Source: Christiangramia lutea
GTDB taxonomy: Bacteria > Bacteroidota > Bacteroidia > Flavobacteriales > Flavobacteriaceae
Length of the DNA: 64,000 bases
Assembly: GCF_022489035.1 (NCBI RefSeq)
Contig: NZ_JAKVTV010000005.1
Coordinates: 1-64,000, forward strand
Reading direction: 5' to 3'
Part shown: positions 27,294 through 38,228 of the stretch, one piece after another
Numbering within the stretch: the stretch's first letter is position 1
How the letters are laid out: each line of letters begins with the position of its first letter
The notes under the pieces: model-generated
Seen by the model: only the letters and a program-made list of their open reading frames with translations
Told to the model about the DNA's origin: nothing
The model's database searches: none
Made by a program: the position numbers and the translations under genes

Positions 27294-27965
27294 ATGAGAA
27301 TTACCAGATTAACCATTTTTTCTTCAAATATTAAAGATCAGCTTGAATTCTATAGAGATGAGCTGGGTTTTGAAATTTTGAACTATTCTGAAAATAGTTT
27401 TGAACTAAAGGCAGGATATTCTGTTCTAAGATTTGAACATAAAGAAGAAGCGACACCTTATCATATAGCTTTTCACATACCAGACAGGCAGGAAAATGAA
27501 GCTTTAGAATGGCTGGAGCGCATAGTTCCAATACTTAAATTTAATGAGGATAAGATCATAGATTTCCCGAACTGGCAGGCAAAATCGGTGTATTTTTATG
27601 ACCATGATAAAAATATCATGGAATTGATATCCAGGAGGGAATTCAGCAAACCAGATTCTGCCATTTTCAACTCGTCCAATATAGTTGGACTTGCTGAAAT
27701 TGGTTTGGTGACTAAGGATATAAAAGAAAAGTTTGAAAAATTAAAACTTGAAAGTGAGCTGTCCAGATTCGATGGTGATTTCGACAGGTTCTGTGCTATA
27801 GGCGAGGATTCAGGGTTAATTATTACTATAGAAAATTCAAAAAAGAACTGGTTTCCTACCAACGACAAAGCTTTTAGCTCAGATTTTCAACTGGAGTTTG
27901 AACATAACTCGAAAAAATATCAACTGGAATTCAGCGAAGATAAGCTCAAAATTTCGGAAATCTAA
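27294..27965 (+). CDS. VOC family protein (glyoxalase-like)
   Basis: The protein has two vicinal-oxygen-chelate modules. The first is typical: RITRLTIFSSNIKDQLEFYRDELGFEIL, and FYDHDKNIMELISRRE as the metal-site strand. The second (about 125-223) is degenerate. VOC proteins bind a divalent metal and act as glyoxalases, dioxygenases or drug-binding proteins; the function here is unknown. I start at ATG 27294, two bases after the LOG stop, because the fold begins there; an ATG nine codons earlier (27267) would overlap the LOG gene and add a meaningless tail. Confidence 0.83.
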   Translation: MRITRLTIFSSNIKDQLEFYRDELGFEILNYSENSFELKAGYSVLRFEHKEEATPYHIAFHIPDRQENEALEWLERIVPILKFNEDKIIDFPNWQAKSVYFYDHDKNIMELISRREFSKPDSAIFNSSNIVGLAEIGLVTKDIKEKFEKLKLESELSRFDGDFDRFCAIGEDSGLIITIENSKKNWFPTNDKAFSSDFQLEFEHNSKKYQLEFSEDKLKISEI

Positions 27966-27973
27966 TACCATAA

Positions 27974-29974
<2,001 letters not shown>

Positions 29975-29977
29975 AAC

Positions 29978-30655
29978 ATGATTAAGACCTTTTTCGTTAC
30001 CTCAGTTTGTTTAGTTTTAATGAATATTCTATCTCTAAACGCACAGGAAATTCCTGATGGCTTTGTGCATATAGACGAGGTGATCCCGGATATTGTCGAT
30101 GATATCCGTTATGCCGGTGATCATAATTTCATTGGTAAACCCATAGCTGGATATAAAAGTGAACAAGCCATATTAAGCAAACCTGCCGCCGAGGCTCTTG
30201 CCAAAGTTCAAAAAGAGCTTATCCAAAAGGATTATATGCTGAAGGTTTTTGATGCCTACCGGCCTCAACGGGCAGTAGATGAGTTTGTGGAATGGGCGAA
30301 AGAACCTTCTGATACCCTTATGAAACAGAAGTTTTATCCGGATGTAGCGAAGAGAAACTTATTTGAATTAGGATATATTGCCAGTAAATCTGGTCATTCC
30401 CGGGGAAGCACGGTAGATCTTACCATGATCCACGTTGATAATTGTGAAAATGTGGATATGGGCGGTACCTATGATTTTTTCGGAGAGATATCCCATCATT
30501 CTGCTAAGGTTACTCCTGAGCAAAAACGAAATCGTGAGCTTCTCAGGTTGACGATGAGAAAATACGGTTTCAGGTCATATTCTGAAGAATGGTGGCATTA
30601 TACCTATGATGCCGAGCCGTATCCAGATACATATTTCGATTTTCCGGTGCAGTAA
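29978..30655 (+). CDS. VanX-like D-Ala-D-Ala dipeptidase (M15 family)
   Basis: The 225-residue protein has a signal peptide (1-22) and the M15D zinc peptidase motifs: SGHSRGSTVDLTMI (the His and Asp ligands), a later Glu/His in EEWWHYTYDAEPY, and DAYRPQRAVDEF. VanX and DdpX enzymes split the dipeptide D-Ala-D-Ala. Because it is secreted and no vanH/vanA genes are nearby, it probably recycles cell-wall dipeptides or uses them as nutrient; it should not be read as vancomycin resistance. It ends one base before the convergent metallophosphatase gene. Confidence 0.9.
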   Translation: MIKTFFVTSVCLVLMNILSLNAQEIPDGFVHIDEVIPDIVDDIRYAGDHNFIGKPIAGYKSEQAILSKPAAEALAKVQKELIQKDYMLKVFDAYRPQRAVDEFVEWAKEPSDTLMKQKFYPDVAKRNLFELGYIASKSGHSRGSTVDLTMIHVDNCENVDMGGTYDFFGEISHHSAKVTPEQKRNRELLRLTMRKYGFRSYSEEWWHYTYDAEPYPDTYFDFPVQ

Positions 30656-30656
30656 T

Positions 30657-31568
30657 TTAATCAATAGCGATTTTCACACCGTCAGCTTCAATGTTTTTAT
30701 TCTCATCTAGAAAGAAATCCACTCTACCTAAATAAAGCCCGTAGCAACCTACCTGGTTTACCAGTACCTTATTGCCTTTTTTGTTCGTTTCCACAGTTGG
30801 TCTTTCCAGAAAGGTGTGAGTGTGACCTCCAATAATAAGGTCGATGTTACTGGTGGCTCTCGCTAATTTGATATCAGATATCTTATCGCCTTTATATTGA
30901 TAACCCAAATGTGAGAGACAGATCACCAGGTCGCAATTTTCTTCATTTTTAAGTTTAGCGCCTATTTCTGTAGCCATTTCAACCGGATCCAGATATTTGG
31001 TTTCTTTGTATAGCTTGTCGTTCACTAAACCTTGCAACTCGATTCCCAGGCCAAAAACCCCGATTTTTATACCATCTTTATGGAAAACCCTGTAATCTTT
31101 TGTCTGCCCATCCATGATCGTGTTTTTAAAATCGTAGTTGGAGATGATGAAATCAAAATCGGCGTGAGGTAATTGAGCGTATAGTCCGTCTATCCCGTTA
31201 TCAAAATCATGGTTTCCAATGGTAGCAGCGTCATATTTCAACTTGCTCATTAACTTGAATTCAAGTTCACCTCCGTAAAAATTGAAATAGGGGGTTCCCT
31301 GAAAAATATCACCGGCATCCAGTAAGAGCGTATTTGGATTTTCCTGCCTTATCTTTTCAATTAAGGTTGCTCTTCGGGCAACACCTCCCAGGCCTGCATT
31401 TCTGCCTTCTTCAGGGCCAAAGGGTTCTATATGGCTGTGAACATCGTTGGTATGAAGAATAGTGATATGTCTCCTGGTTTCCGGCTTAAAAGAAAGAGTA
31501 GATAGTCCGCCTAAACCTAGAAAAGCCGTTGCTACCGCTGTATTTTGTATAAAATCTTTTCTTTTCAT
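30657..31568 (-). CDS. Metallophosphatase, N-terminal half of a 5'-nucleotidase
   Basis: The 303-residue protein is the calcineurin-like catalytic domain of UshA/5'-nucleotidase enzymes: metal sites in HTNDVHSH, DAGDIFQGT, GNHDFD, SHLGYQYKG and GGHTHTF. An N-terminal export signal (KRKDFIQNTAVATAFLGLGG) resembles a Tat signal but lacks the full RR pair. It lacks the C-terminal substrate-specificity domain, which is encoded by the gene just upstream with a 5-base gap. The two products probably form a complex that hydrolyses nucleotides in the periplasm. This split is also known in other Bacteroidota. Confidence 0.93.
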   Translation of the reverse strand: MKRKDFIQNTAVATAFLGLGGLSTLSFKPETRRHITILHTNDVHSHIEPFGPEEGRNAGLGGVARRATLIEKIRQENPNTLLLDAGDIFQGTPYFNFYGGELEFKLMSKLKYDAATIGNHDFDNGIDGLYAQLPHADFDFIISNYDFKNTIMDGQTKDYRVFHKDGIKIGVFGLGIELQGLVNDKLYKETKYLDPVEMATEIGAKLKNEENCDLVICLSHLGYQYKGDKISDIKLARATSNIDLIIGGHTHTFLERPTVETNKKGNKVLVNQVGCYGLYLGRVDFFLDENKNIEADGVKIAID

Positions 31569-31573
31569 CTCTT

Positions 31574-32335
31574 CTATTCTCTAATGTAACGATCGTCAAT
31601 TTTAGCCCGAATAGTATCAGTTTTGGTGAAATGATCTATAAGCGCATTTCTTATTTTGTAATCGGCAGCATAAACATTTACAGGATCTCTGAAAAAATTC
31701 ATGTTGTCTCCACCATTAAAAAGATAATCTGAGGTAGCAACGAAGTAGGTTTCGTTTTTATCAATTTTCTCTCCTTTAATGGTAGCTTCCCTTATCTTAT
31801 AATCCCTATTAGCTTTAATCTTTATCCCACTAATCGGATGAGCGGTTTTAGCTTTTTCCAGGTATTTCAGCATTTCTTTAAGTTGTGCTCCGGTGAGTTC
31901 TGCAACAACAATCTCATTTTCAAATGGCATCAGGTTATAGGCAGATCGAGTAGTAATGTCACCGGAAGGAAGCTCAGACCTTATTCCGCCATGATTTAGA
32001 AGTACAATATCAATTTTTCTCCCGGATCTTTTTTCAATTACCGGACTTGCCTGTTGCATCACAACATCTGCCATTAAATTGCCTATTGCAGTGTTCAGGT
32101 CTCCGTCATTTTTTGAAAGCAAAGTAGGGTTGTAGGCTAGAACCGAATCCAAGGTCGCATTGAGATGTTTTTGGTATGGCTTGATAAATTCATCAATTTC
32201 CTGATCGGCAATTATTTCTGAATTTATACTTATCCTTTCCGAAGAAATTTCCGCAACATTTCTGGAGTTTTTCTCGGTTCCTTTACAACAAATTAATAAA
32301 GGGGAAAGGAGAGTTATTAAAAATTTAAATTTCAT
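31574..32335 (-). CDS. 5'-nucleotidase C-terminal domain lipoprotein
   Basis: The 253-residue protein is the C-terminal half of a 5'-nucleotidase: VVMQQA, LLNHGGIRSELPSGDIT, FENEIVVAELTGAQLKEML and the substrate loop DYLFNGGDNMNFF. It has a lipoprotein signal (LLSPLLICC), so it is membrane-anchored, unlike its partner. It lacks the metal-binding phosphatase domain encoded directly downstream. The domain provides substrate binding in UshA-like enzymes; both halves together would release nucleosides and phosphate from extracellular nucleotides. Confidence 0.92.
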   Translation of the reverse strand: MKFKFLITLLSPLLICCKGTEKNSRNVAEISSERISINSEIIADQEIDEFIKPYQKHLNATLDSVLAYNPTLLSKNDGDLNTAIGNLMADVVMQQASPVIEKRSGRKIDIVLLNHGGIRSELPSGDITTRSAYNLMPFENEIVVAELTGAQLKEMLKYLEKAKTAHPISGIKIKANRDYKIREATIKGEKIDKNETYFVATSDYLFNGGDNMNFFRDPVNVYAADYKIRNALIDHFTKTDTIRAKIDDRYIRE

Positions 32336-32421
32336 TTTGCTTTAAATATTTTGCAAATATAAAAAACTCAGAAGCTACTTAGGTTTTCTGAAAAATAGAT
32401 GGTATTTCAGGCTTTATTGAA

Positions 32422-32438
32422 AAACCTTTGAAAGGTTT
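32422..32438. promoter_or_regulatory. Perfect 17-base palindrome in a divergent promoter region
   Basis: AAACCTTTGAAAGGTTT reads the same on both strands apart from the centre base. It lies between the nucleotidase operon and the membrane-protein gene, where an operator would be placed. No regulator is identified. Confidence 0.4.
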
Positions 32439-32564
32439 ATATTTCTGATAAAAGTTCAAAAAAACAATTAAAAAACAGTCTTATAGCATGTAAAAGAACT
32501 CTCTGATTATATAATCATCAGAAATAAATAATATTTCTATATTTACCCACCCATTTCTATTTAC

Positions 32565-33263
32565 ATGAAACATAGCCGATTATTTATTTTGGCGAGCATT
32601 CCCCTGCTCATTTTAATTCTGCTCGGTGTACTATACAATCTTCAATGGTTGTCTACTGCCGCTGAATTTCTTATCTATCCTTTGCTATTTGCGGGATTTT
32701 ATAAAAGACTCGATTTTAAGAATCTCAATCTTTCGGTATTCCTGTTATTGAGTTTAGCCACCATAGGAATGAGCTTTATAAAGGAATTTAGCCCGGTATA
32801 TTTCTTTATGCTTATATTACAGATGTTTGCTTATATGTTCCTCATAAGGGAAGCCTTGATGCATACCCAAAGGGAAACGGGAAATAGGTACATCCTGCTT
32901 TTTTTCTTTGTTATGATAGGTGCAAACGCTTACTTTGTTTCAGATCACTTCCTTGAACTAGGCAATCAGATTGGAGATCTGTTCGATTTCGGCCTTTATT
33001 CCATGTATTACTTAGTGCTATTAGCTTTATCTGTAGTTGGTTTCATTTACTACTTAAATTCATATTCGCGAAAATCTGTATTTTTCATTACCCTGGTCAT
33101 GACGATTATTGTTTCAGATATTTTAAGGGATATGGCCGTTTATTATCTGCCAGATACCAGCGTTTTACTTCTAATGAGTTTTCTGGATTTTGTAGGTGTT
33201 ATCCTTGCATTTCAATTTTTTGCTACTACTGAAAAGAAACTCAAACTGATTAACCTAGTGTAG
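32565..33263 (+). CDS. Multipass membrane protein, possibly YhhN/lysoplasmalogenase-like
   Basis: The 232-residue protein has about eight hydrophobic helices and few charged residues, so it is an integral inner-membrane protein. Length and helix number fit the YhhN/TMEM86 family, which includes lysoplasmalogenases, and DILRDMAVYYLPD contains acidic residues within a helix as expected of that family. The similarity is weak, so the enzyme activity is not claimed. It stands alone, facing away from the nucleotidase genes with 229 bases between the starts. Confidence 0.6.
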   Translation: MKHSRLFILASIPLLILILLGVLYNLQWLSTAAEFLIYPLLFAGFYKRLDFKNLNLSVFLLLSLATIGMSFIKEFSPVYFFMLILQMFAYMFLIREALMHTQRETGNRYILLFFFVMIGANAYFVSDHFLELGNQIGDLFDFGLYSMYYLVLLALSVVGFIYYLNSYSRKSVFFITLVMTIIVSDILRDMAVYYLPDTSVLLLMSFLDFVGVILAFQFFATTEKKLKLINLV

Positions 33264-33359
33264 TTTAGCCGAATTTAACAAATTATATAAACCAGTTAAA
33301 TTCCTATAATTACAAGGGCTGCTAGGCGATTATCCACTTTTTTGTTGGTATAAATTATT

Positions 33360-33367
33360 TACATTTG
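33360..33367 (+). promoter_or_regulatory. -7 promoter box of the DUF6913-dapA operon
   Basis: TACATTTG matches TAnnTTTG exactly, 16 bases upstream of the ATG. A T-rich/TTG stretch at 33338-33344 may supply the -33 element. Confidence 0.55.
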
Positions 33368-33382
33368 CTTCACCAAATTTAA

Positions 33383-33892
33383 ATGATGGTCTCCTCTAAA
33401 TTGAAAAATGTATTTCATTCCAAGAAGATCAGGAAAACCCTGAAAAAAAGGGAATTTCCGTCAGAAAGAAATTCTGGAAGAATAGGTTTGATCATCGATT
33501 CAGGGGATCTGGATTCGGCTAATTTCATTTTTGAGATATACAAAGATCTTGAAATCGAAAAAGGAGATTTCAGGATTGTGATCTGTGGGGAGGTAAATCC
33601 TGAAATTGGAGAAATTGATGCAGATGTTTTGAGACCCGATGGGATAAGTATTTCAGGTAATTTTAAATCTGAAAGGATCCGTGATTTTGCCGGTACTCAT
33701 TTCGATCTACTTATTTGCTTTTTCGGTAAAAAAAACCTGGCCGGGATCCTGTTAGCCGCAGAAACTATGGCCACTAAAAAGTTTGGAAACAAACCGGATG
33801 AATTTGGTGTTTTTGATGTTGAAATATCTGCAATAAATATTGCAGAATTTCAGCAGGAAGTAATAAAATATTTTAGAATTTTTAAAAGATAA
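33383..33892 (+). CDS. DUF6913-like hypothetical protein
   Basis: The 169-residue cytoplasmic protein opens with a basic helix (KLKNVFHSKKIRKTLKKREF) followed by an alternating alpha/beta segment (IGLIIDSGDL, DFRIVICGE, FDLLICFFGKKN) and a long C-terminal helix. It matches my memory of DUF6913, a flavobacterial family encoded upstream of dapA. The function is unknown. Six bases separate it from dapA, so the two are co-transcribed, which hints at a link to lysine/diaminopimelate metabolism but does not prove one. Confidence 0.78.
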   Translation: MMVSSKLKNVFHSKKIRKTLKKREFPSERNSGRIGLIIDSGDLDSANFIFEIYKDLEIEKGDFRIVICGEVNPEIGEIDADVLRPDGISISGNFKSERIRDFAGTHFDLLICFFGKKNLAGILLAAETMATKKFGNKPDEFGVFDVEISAINIAEFQQEVIKYFRIFKR

Positions 33893-33898
33893 GAATTA

Positions 33899-34774
33899 AT
33901 GGAAGCCTTTGTAGGAACAGGAGTAGCTTTAATAACGCCCTTTAAGAAAGATTTGACCGTAGATACCGATGCTCTCGGGAATCTGGTTAAGAATCAGATA
34001 GAAAATGGGATTGAATACCTTGTAGTATTAGGAACCACTGCAGAAAGTGCCACACTTACTTCGGAAGAAAAGGAATTGGTGAAAAATACCGTAAAAGATG
34101 CCAATGCAGGTAAACTACCTTTGGTTCTTGGCGTTGGTGGAAATAGTACCTCAGCGGTCACCGAAGAATTAAGAACGGCAGATCTTGAAGGTTTTGATGC
34201 TATACTTTCAGTTTCTCCTTTTTATAATAAACCAACCCAGGAAGGAATATTTCGTCATTTCAAGGAAGTATCAATAGCTTCGCCATTGCCGGTGATCCTT
34301 TATAATGTACCGGGTAGAACTGCAAGCAATATTCTTCCGGAAACAGTGAATCGAATTGCCAGGGAATGCAAAAATGTGATAGGTGTTAAAGAAGCTGCCG
34401 GGGATATGGTGCAGGCCATGAAACTAATTAGCTTAGTACCAAAAGATTTTAAAGTAATTTCGGGTGACGATATGATCACCTTGCCAATGATCCTTGCCGG
34501 GGGGAAAGGTGTAATTTCTGTAATAGGACAGGGATTGCCCAAGGAGTTTTTTAATATGGTTAGAGCCGGTCTTGAGGGTAAAGTGACCGATGCTTACGAG
34601 CTGCACTACAAGATCGCACCTTCAATTGAACTTATCTTTGCTGAAGGAAATCCAGCCGGGATCAAAACCTTGCTTGCAAAAAAAGGAATGATTTCGAATT
34701 ATCTTCGTCTTCCGTTGGTAGAAGCTTCAGAAAGCCTGACTAGCCGGATTAACAGTTTTATAGATAACTTTTAA
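33899..34774 (+). CDS. dapA: 4-hydroxy-tetrahydrodipicolinate synthase
   Basis: DapA condenses pyruvate with aspartate semialdehyde, the first committed step to diaminopimelate and lysine. The Schiff-base Lys164 lies in [10 protein letters not shown] and Tyr135 in ILYNVPGR; the GTTAES loop (45-50) binds pyruvate. At 291 residues it has the normal TIM-barrel length. It follows the DUF6913-like gene in a two-gene operon. The other pathway gene in the window is dapF at 15.8 kb. Confidence 0.98.
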   Translation: MEAFVGTGVALITPFKKDLTVDTDALGNLVKNQIENGIEYLVVLGTTAESATLTSEEKELVKNTVKDANAGKLPLVLGVGGNSTSAVTEELRTADLEGFDAILSVSPFYNKPTQEGIFRHFKEVSIASPLPVILYNVPGRTASNILPETVNRIARECKNVIGVKEAAGDMVQAMKLISLVPKDFKVISGDDMITLPMILAGGKGVISVIGQGLPKEFFNMVRAGLEGKVTDAYELHYKIAPSIELIFAEGNPAGIKTLLAKKGMISNYLRLPLVEASESLTSRINSFIDNF

Positions 34775-34888
34775 TTCCATAAAATTCTTTTCATTTTTAT
34801 CAAAAAGAAGGATGCTTCTGCAATAAACCCTTGAAAACATGGTTATTTGAGTACTTGAGGAAAGTTTTTTTTATAGTAACAAAAAATG

Positions 34889-34896
34889 TATTTTTG
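34889..34896 (+). promoter_or_regulatory. -7 promoter box of bamD
   Basis: TATTTTTG is a perfect -7 element, with T-rich sequence 19 bases upstream. It overlaps an upstream ATG (34886), so that ATG cannot be the bamD start; the ATG at 34916 is. Confidence 0.6.
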
Positions 34897-34915
34897 CCAG
34901 ATGTTTTTACGTATC

Positions 34916-35725
34916 ATGAAAAAAGGAATTCTAGTTTTAGGTTTGCTATTGATAACCGTCTCTTGTAGTGAGTATCAGCAGTTACTTAAAAGCACGGAAA
35001 CTGCTCCAAAATATGCCGCGGCAGAAGAATTATATAACGAAGGTGTTGCAGAGGATAACAACAATAAGCTGAAAAAAGCTTTGAGGTTGTTCGAGGATAT
35101 CGAGCCTGAGTTGCGTGGAAAACCTCAAGGAGAGAGACTTGTTTTCCTGGTCGCTGACACGTACTACCAGCTTGAAGATTATTATAATGCTCCTTTCCAG
35201 TTTGAAAGATTCCTTCAGCTTTACCCGAACAGTCAGAAAGCTGAAGAAGCTGCATACAAATCAGCAGCTAGTTATTTTTACAGGTCTCCTAGATATGATC
35301 TGGATCAAACCGATACAAATAAGGCAGTAGAGGAGTTGCAGGTTTATCTGAACAATTACCCTGATGGTGAGTTTGTAGAGTCGGCCAATGAGAAGGCTAC
35401 CGAGCTAAGGATCAAACTGGAGAAAAAAGCTTATGAGATCGCCAAGCAATATCATCATACAGAATATTACAAAGCGGCCATCGCTTCCTTCAATAACTTT
35501 ATATCAGACTATCCAGGATCACCATTCAGGGAAGCCGCATACTTTTACCGATTTGATTCGGCATACCGGCTGGCCATCAATAGTTTCCAGGTTTTAATGG
35601 AAGATCGTTTAGAGGAAGCAAAGGAGTTTTCAGCAGCATATAAAAAATATTATCCTGAAGGGGAGTATACTTCGCAACTGGAGGATGCCCTTCTGGAAAT
35701 TGACAAAAGGTTACAGAATTTTTAA
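34916..35725 (+). CDS. bamD: Outer-membrane assembly lipoprotein BamD
   Basis: BamD is a lipoprotein of the BAM complex, which inserts beta-barrel proteins into the outer membrane. The start at 34916 gives a clean lipoprotein signal (MKKGILVLGLLLITVSC, Cys17). The mature part is a chain of TPR-like helical repeats: AAEELYNEG, LFEDIEPELRGK, YYNAPFQFERFLQLYPNSQKAEEA, YLNNYPDGEFVESAN and FISDYPGSPFREAAYFYRFDSA. The length of 269 residues is typical. It leads the bamD-rpoZ-coaBC-DUF4835-recN operon, a conserved order in Flavobacteriia. Confidence 0.93.
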   Translation: MKKGILVLGLLLITVSCSEYQQLLKSTETAPKYAAAEELYNEGVAEDNNNKLKKALRLFEDIEPELRGKPQGERLVFLVADTYYQLEDYYNAPFQFERFLQLYPNSQKAEEAAYKSAASYFYRSPRYDLDQTDTNKAVEELQVYLNNYPDGEFVESANEKATELRIKLEKKAYEIAKQYHHTEYYKAAIASFNNFISDYPGSPFREAAYFYRFDSAYRLAINSFQVLMEDRLEEAKEFSAAYKKYYPEGEYTSQLEDALLEIDKRLQNF

Positions 35726-35736
35726 TAAAAGGAATG

Positions 35737-36063
35737 ATGGATTTTAAGAAAATTGATGCACCCGTAAACACTACTACTATAGACAGGAATAAAGTAGATG
35801 AGCCAACCGGGAATATTTACGAAGCTATTTCTATAGTTGCTAAAAGAGCCGGGCAAATCAACGGTGAGATCAAAAAGGAACTACTTGAGAAACTAGACGA
35901 ATTTGCTACTTACAACGATTCTCTTGATGAGATCTTTGAAAACAAAGAGCAAATTGAAGTTTCTAAGTTCTACGAAAGACTACCTAAGCCTCAGTCTTTA
36001 GCTATCCAGGAATGGTTGGAAGATAAGATCTACTACCGTAACACTAAGGATATAGAAGAATAG
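35737..36063 (+). CDS. rpoZ: DNA-directed RNA polymerase omega subunit (Bacteroidota type)
   Basis: The 108-residue protein is the Bacteroidota-type omega subunit (Rpb6-like), with the core TGNIYEAISIVAKRAGQIN and KKELLEKLDEFATY; Bacteroidota copies continue with a C-terminal extension (KEQIEVSKFYERLPKPQSLAIQEWLEDKIYYR). It helps RNA polymerase assembly and folding of beta-prime. Two adjacent ATGs (35734, 35737) are possible; I use the second, which matches the family start MDxKK. It lies 11 bases after bamD and 15 before coaBC. Confidence 0.93.
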   Translation: MDFKKIDAPVNTTTIDRNKVDEPTGNIYEAISIVAKRAGQINGEIKKELLEKLDEFATYNDSLDEIFENKEQIEVSKFYERLPKPQSLAIQEWLEDKIYYRNTKDIEE

Positions 36064-36078
36064 AATCTGGACTCAAAT

Positions 36079-37287
36079 ATGTCTGTACTTAAGGGTAAAA
36101 AAGTTTTATTGGGGGTTACCGGAGGTATCGCCGCTTTTAAAACAGCCTCGCTAGTACGTTTATTTGTGAAGGCCGGTGCAGATGTAAAAGTCGTGATGAC
36201 GCCTGCCGCTAAAGAATTTATCACTCCGCTAACGCTTTCCACACTTTCTAAAAACGAAGTGTATTCCTCATTTACAGACGAGGAAGATGAAAATGCGCAA
36301 TGGAACAATCATGTTGAACTCGGCCTTTGGGCCGATTTCATGCTTATAGCCCCTGCTACTGCGAGTACCCTTTCAAAGATGGCCTCGGGCAATAGCGATA
36401 ATTTTTTGCTGGCTACCTACCTTTCTGCCAAATGTCCTGTGTTTTTCGCCCCGGCGATGGACCTGGATATGTATAAGCACCCGTCCACGAAAAACAGTTT
36501 AAAGGTACTTCAGGATTACGGGAATGTCATGATCCCTGCTGCTGAAGGGGAACTTGCCAGTGGTTTGCACGGTGAGGGAAGAATGGCCGAACCTGAAGAT
36601 ATCGTGCATTTTATTGGAAACCATTACTCTGAAGACCTGCCGCTAAAAGGAAAAAAGATCCTGATAACCGCAGGACCAACATACGAAGCTATAGATCCGG
36701 TTCGTTTTATAGGAAATCATTCTAGCGGAAAAATGGGATTTGAAATAGCTGAAAAATCAAGTGAACTTGGTGCTGAGGTAACCTTGATCGCAGGCCCTAC
36801 CCATTTGCAGGTTGATGAAAAGAAGATAGAACTTATAAGGGTGACCAGTACGAGGGATATGTATGAAGCAGCCCATTCAAATTTTGAAGATACAGACGTT
36901 TTTATTTCTGCCGCTGCAGTAGCCGATTACAGGCCGAAAACTGTAGCCGAACAGAAAATAAAAAAGAACGATCCATCATTAACCTTGGAGCTTACCAAAA
37001 CTGAAGATATATTGGCCAGCCTGGGAGAAAAAAAATCACATCAGAAACTTATCGGATTTGCTCTTGAGACCGCCAATGAAGAAGAGAACGCTAGAAAAAA
37101 GCTCAAAAAGAAGAATCTTGATTTTATTGTATTAAATTCACTTAACGATAAAGGCGCCGGATTTAAGAGTGACACCAATAAAATAAGTATTATTTATCCT
37201 GATAAAAAGAAAGATTTCGATCTTAAATCCAAGAAAGACGTCGCCGCTGATATTTTAAATGAAATCATAGAGTTACTCAATGCGTAA
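36079..37287 (+). CDS. coaBC: Bifunctional phosphopantothenoylcysteine decarboxylase/synthetase
   Basis: CoaBC carries out two steps of coenzyme A synthesis: ligation of cysteine to phosphopantothenate with CTP, then FMN-dependent decarboxylation. The CoaC half has LLGVTGGIAAFKTASLVRLF, the His of WNNHVELGLWADF, and FFAPAMDLDMYKHP; the CoaB half has ILITAGPTYEAIDPVRFIGNHSSGKMG and ISAAAVADYRPK. The 402-residue length is standard. It overlaps DUF4835 by 8 bases. coaE, the last pathway step, is at 43.5 kb. Confidence 0.97.
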   Translation: MSVLKGKKVLLGVTGGIAAFKTASLVRLFVKAGADVKVVMTPAAKEFITPLTLSTLSKNEVYSSFTDEEDENAQWNNHVELGLWADFMLIAPATASTLSKMASGNSDNFLLATYLSAKCPVFFAPAMDLDMYKHPSTKNSLKVLQDYGNVMIPAAEGELASGLHGEGRMAEPEDIVHFIGNHYSEDLPLKGKKILITAGPTYEAIDPVRFIGNHSSGKMGFEIAEKSSELGAEVTLIAGPTHLQVDEKKIELIRVTSTRDMYEAAHSNFEDTDVFISAAAVADYRPKTVAEQKIKKNDPSLTLELTKTEDILASLGEKKSHQKLIGFALETANEEENARKKLKKKNLDFIVLNSLNDKGAGFKSDTNKISIIYPDKKKDFDLKSKKDVAADILNEIIELLNA

Positions 37288-38170
37288 GGTTTTTAGTTTC
37301 ATAATTTTTTTTCTCGGGCTTCAAATTAGTTCCGCACAACAATTGAATTGTGAAGTAATTGTAAATGCCGAACAAACCGGCCAGAATAATCTTTCGGTAT
37401 TCAGAACTTTGCAGAGGGCGTTAAATGAGTTTGTAAATCAGACTACCTGGACCGATAAGGATTTTCAACCCCATGAGCGTATTAATTGTAGTATGTTCAT
37501 CACGATCACCAATTTTGAGGGAGAGAGTTTTAACGGCACTATTCAGGTACAGTCTTCCAGGCCGGTTTATGGTTCTTCCATGATCACTCCGGTTTTCAAT
37601 TTTAACGATGAACAATTTTCCTTTAATTACAGGGAATATCAGCCTTTGGAATACAGTCAGAATACTTACACCTCTAATTTAGTATCGGTAATCTCGTTTT
37701 ATGTTTATACCATACTTGGTATGGACGCAGACACTTTCGCTGCGAATTCAGGCACCACCTATTATGAAGAAGCAAACAGAATAGTGACGAATGCCCAGCA
37801 GGGGAATTCCCAGGGTTGGAAGGGTTCAGATGGGCAACGTTCAAGGTTCAGGCTAAATACAGATATACTTGCTAATACCTATGCTGAATACAGAACTGCG
37901 TTATATGAATATCATCGTTTAGGACTGGATGTCATGCATGAAGACGTTCTTGCAGGGAAAAGTATGATCGCTGAATCTCTTGAAAAGCTTGAGGTTATGA
38001 ATAACCGGCGAAATAATTCTCTATTGCTTCGTGTATTCTTTGATTCGAAAGCAGATGAGATATCATCAGTATACTCCGGTGGGCCTAATTACCAAGATAG
38101 TGCCGAGCTCATCGAAACACTTAATAATATTGCTCCAAGATACGCGAGGAACTGGAGAAATATTCGATAG
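37280..38170 (+). CDS. DUF4835 family secreted protein
   Basis: The 296-residue protein has a signal peptide (1-20, ending SSAQ) and the DUF4835 pattern: LNCEVIVNAEQ, FRTLQRALNEFVNQTTWTD, RINCSMFI and VISFYVYTILGMDADTFA, ending with LNNIAPRYARNWR. DUF4835 is nearly universal in Bacteroidota, sits between coaBC and recN as here, and is of unknown function. Location is periplasm or outer membrane. It overlaps coaBC by 8 bases, so their translation is coupled. Confidence 0.93.
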   Translation: MRKVFSFIIFFLGLQISSAQQLNCEVIVNAEQTGQNNLSVFRTLQRALNEFVNQTTWTDKDFQPHERINCSMFITITNFEGESFNGTIQVQSSRPVYGSSMITPVFNFNDEQFSFNYREYQPLEYSQNTYTSNLVSVISFYVYTILGMDADTFAANSGTTYYEEANRIVTNAQQGNSQGWKGSDGQRSRFRLNTDILANTYAEYRTALYEYHRLGLDVMHEDVLAGKSMIAESLEKLEVMNNRRNNSLLLRVFFDSKADEISSVYSGGPNYQDSAELIETLNNIAPRYARNWRNIR

Positions 38171-38228
38171 TGTTTTAGGTTGATTTCAATTTATTTCTCC
38201 CGTATATTTAGCGCAAATTTTAACCGAT

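Noticed and set aside
29978-30655. vanX-like gene as a sign of vancomycin resistance
   Set aside because: There is no vanH/vanA pair, and it is a secreted protein at the end of a housekeeping operon; dipeptide recycling is the simpler reading.
33327-33335. TTATCCACT, a near DnaA box upstream of the DUF6913 gene
   Set aside because: A lone near-match in AT-rich DNA is expected by chance.
34775-34885. Weak TTCTTTT/AAAAGAA pairing as a terminator of dapA
   Set aside because: The stem is short and AT-only and lacks a proper T tract.
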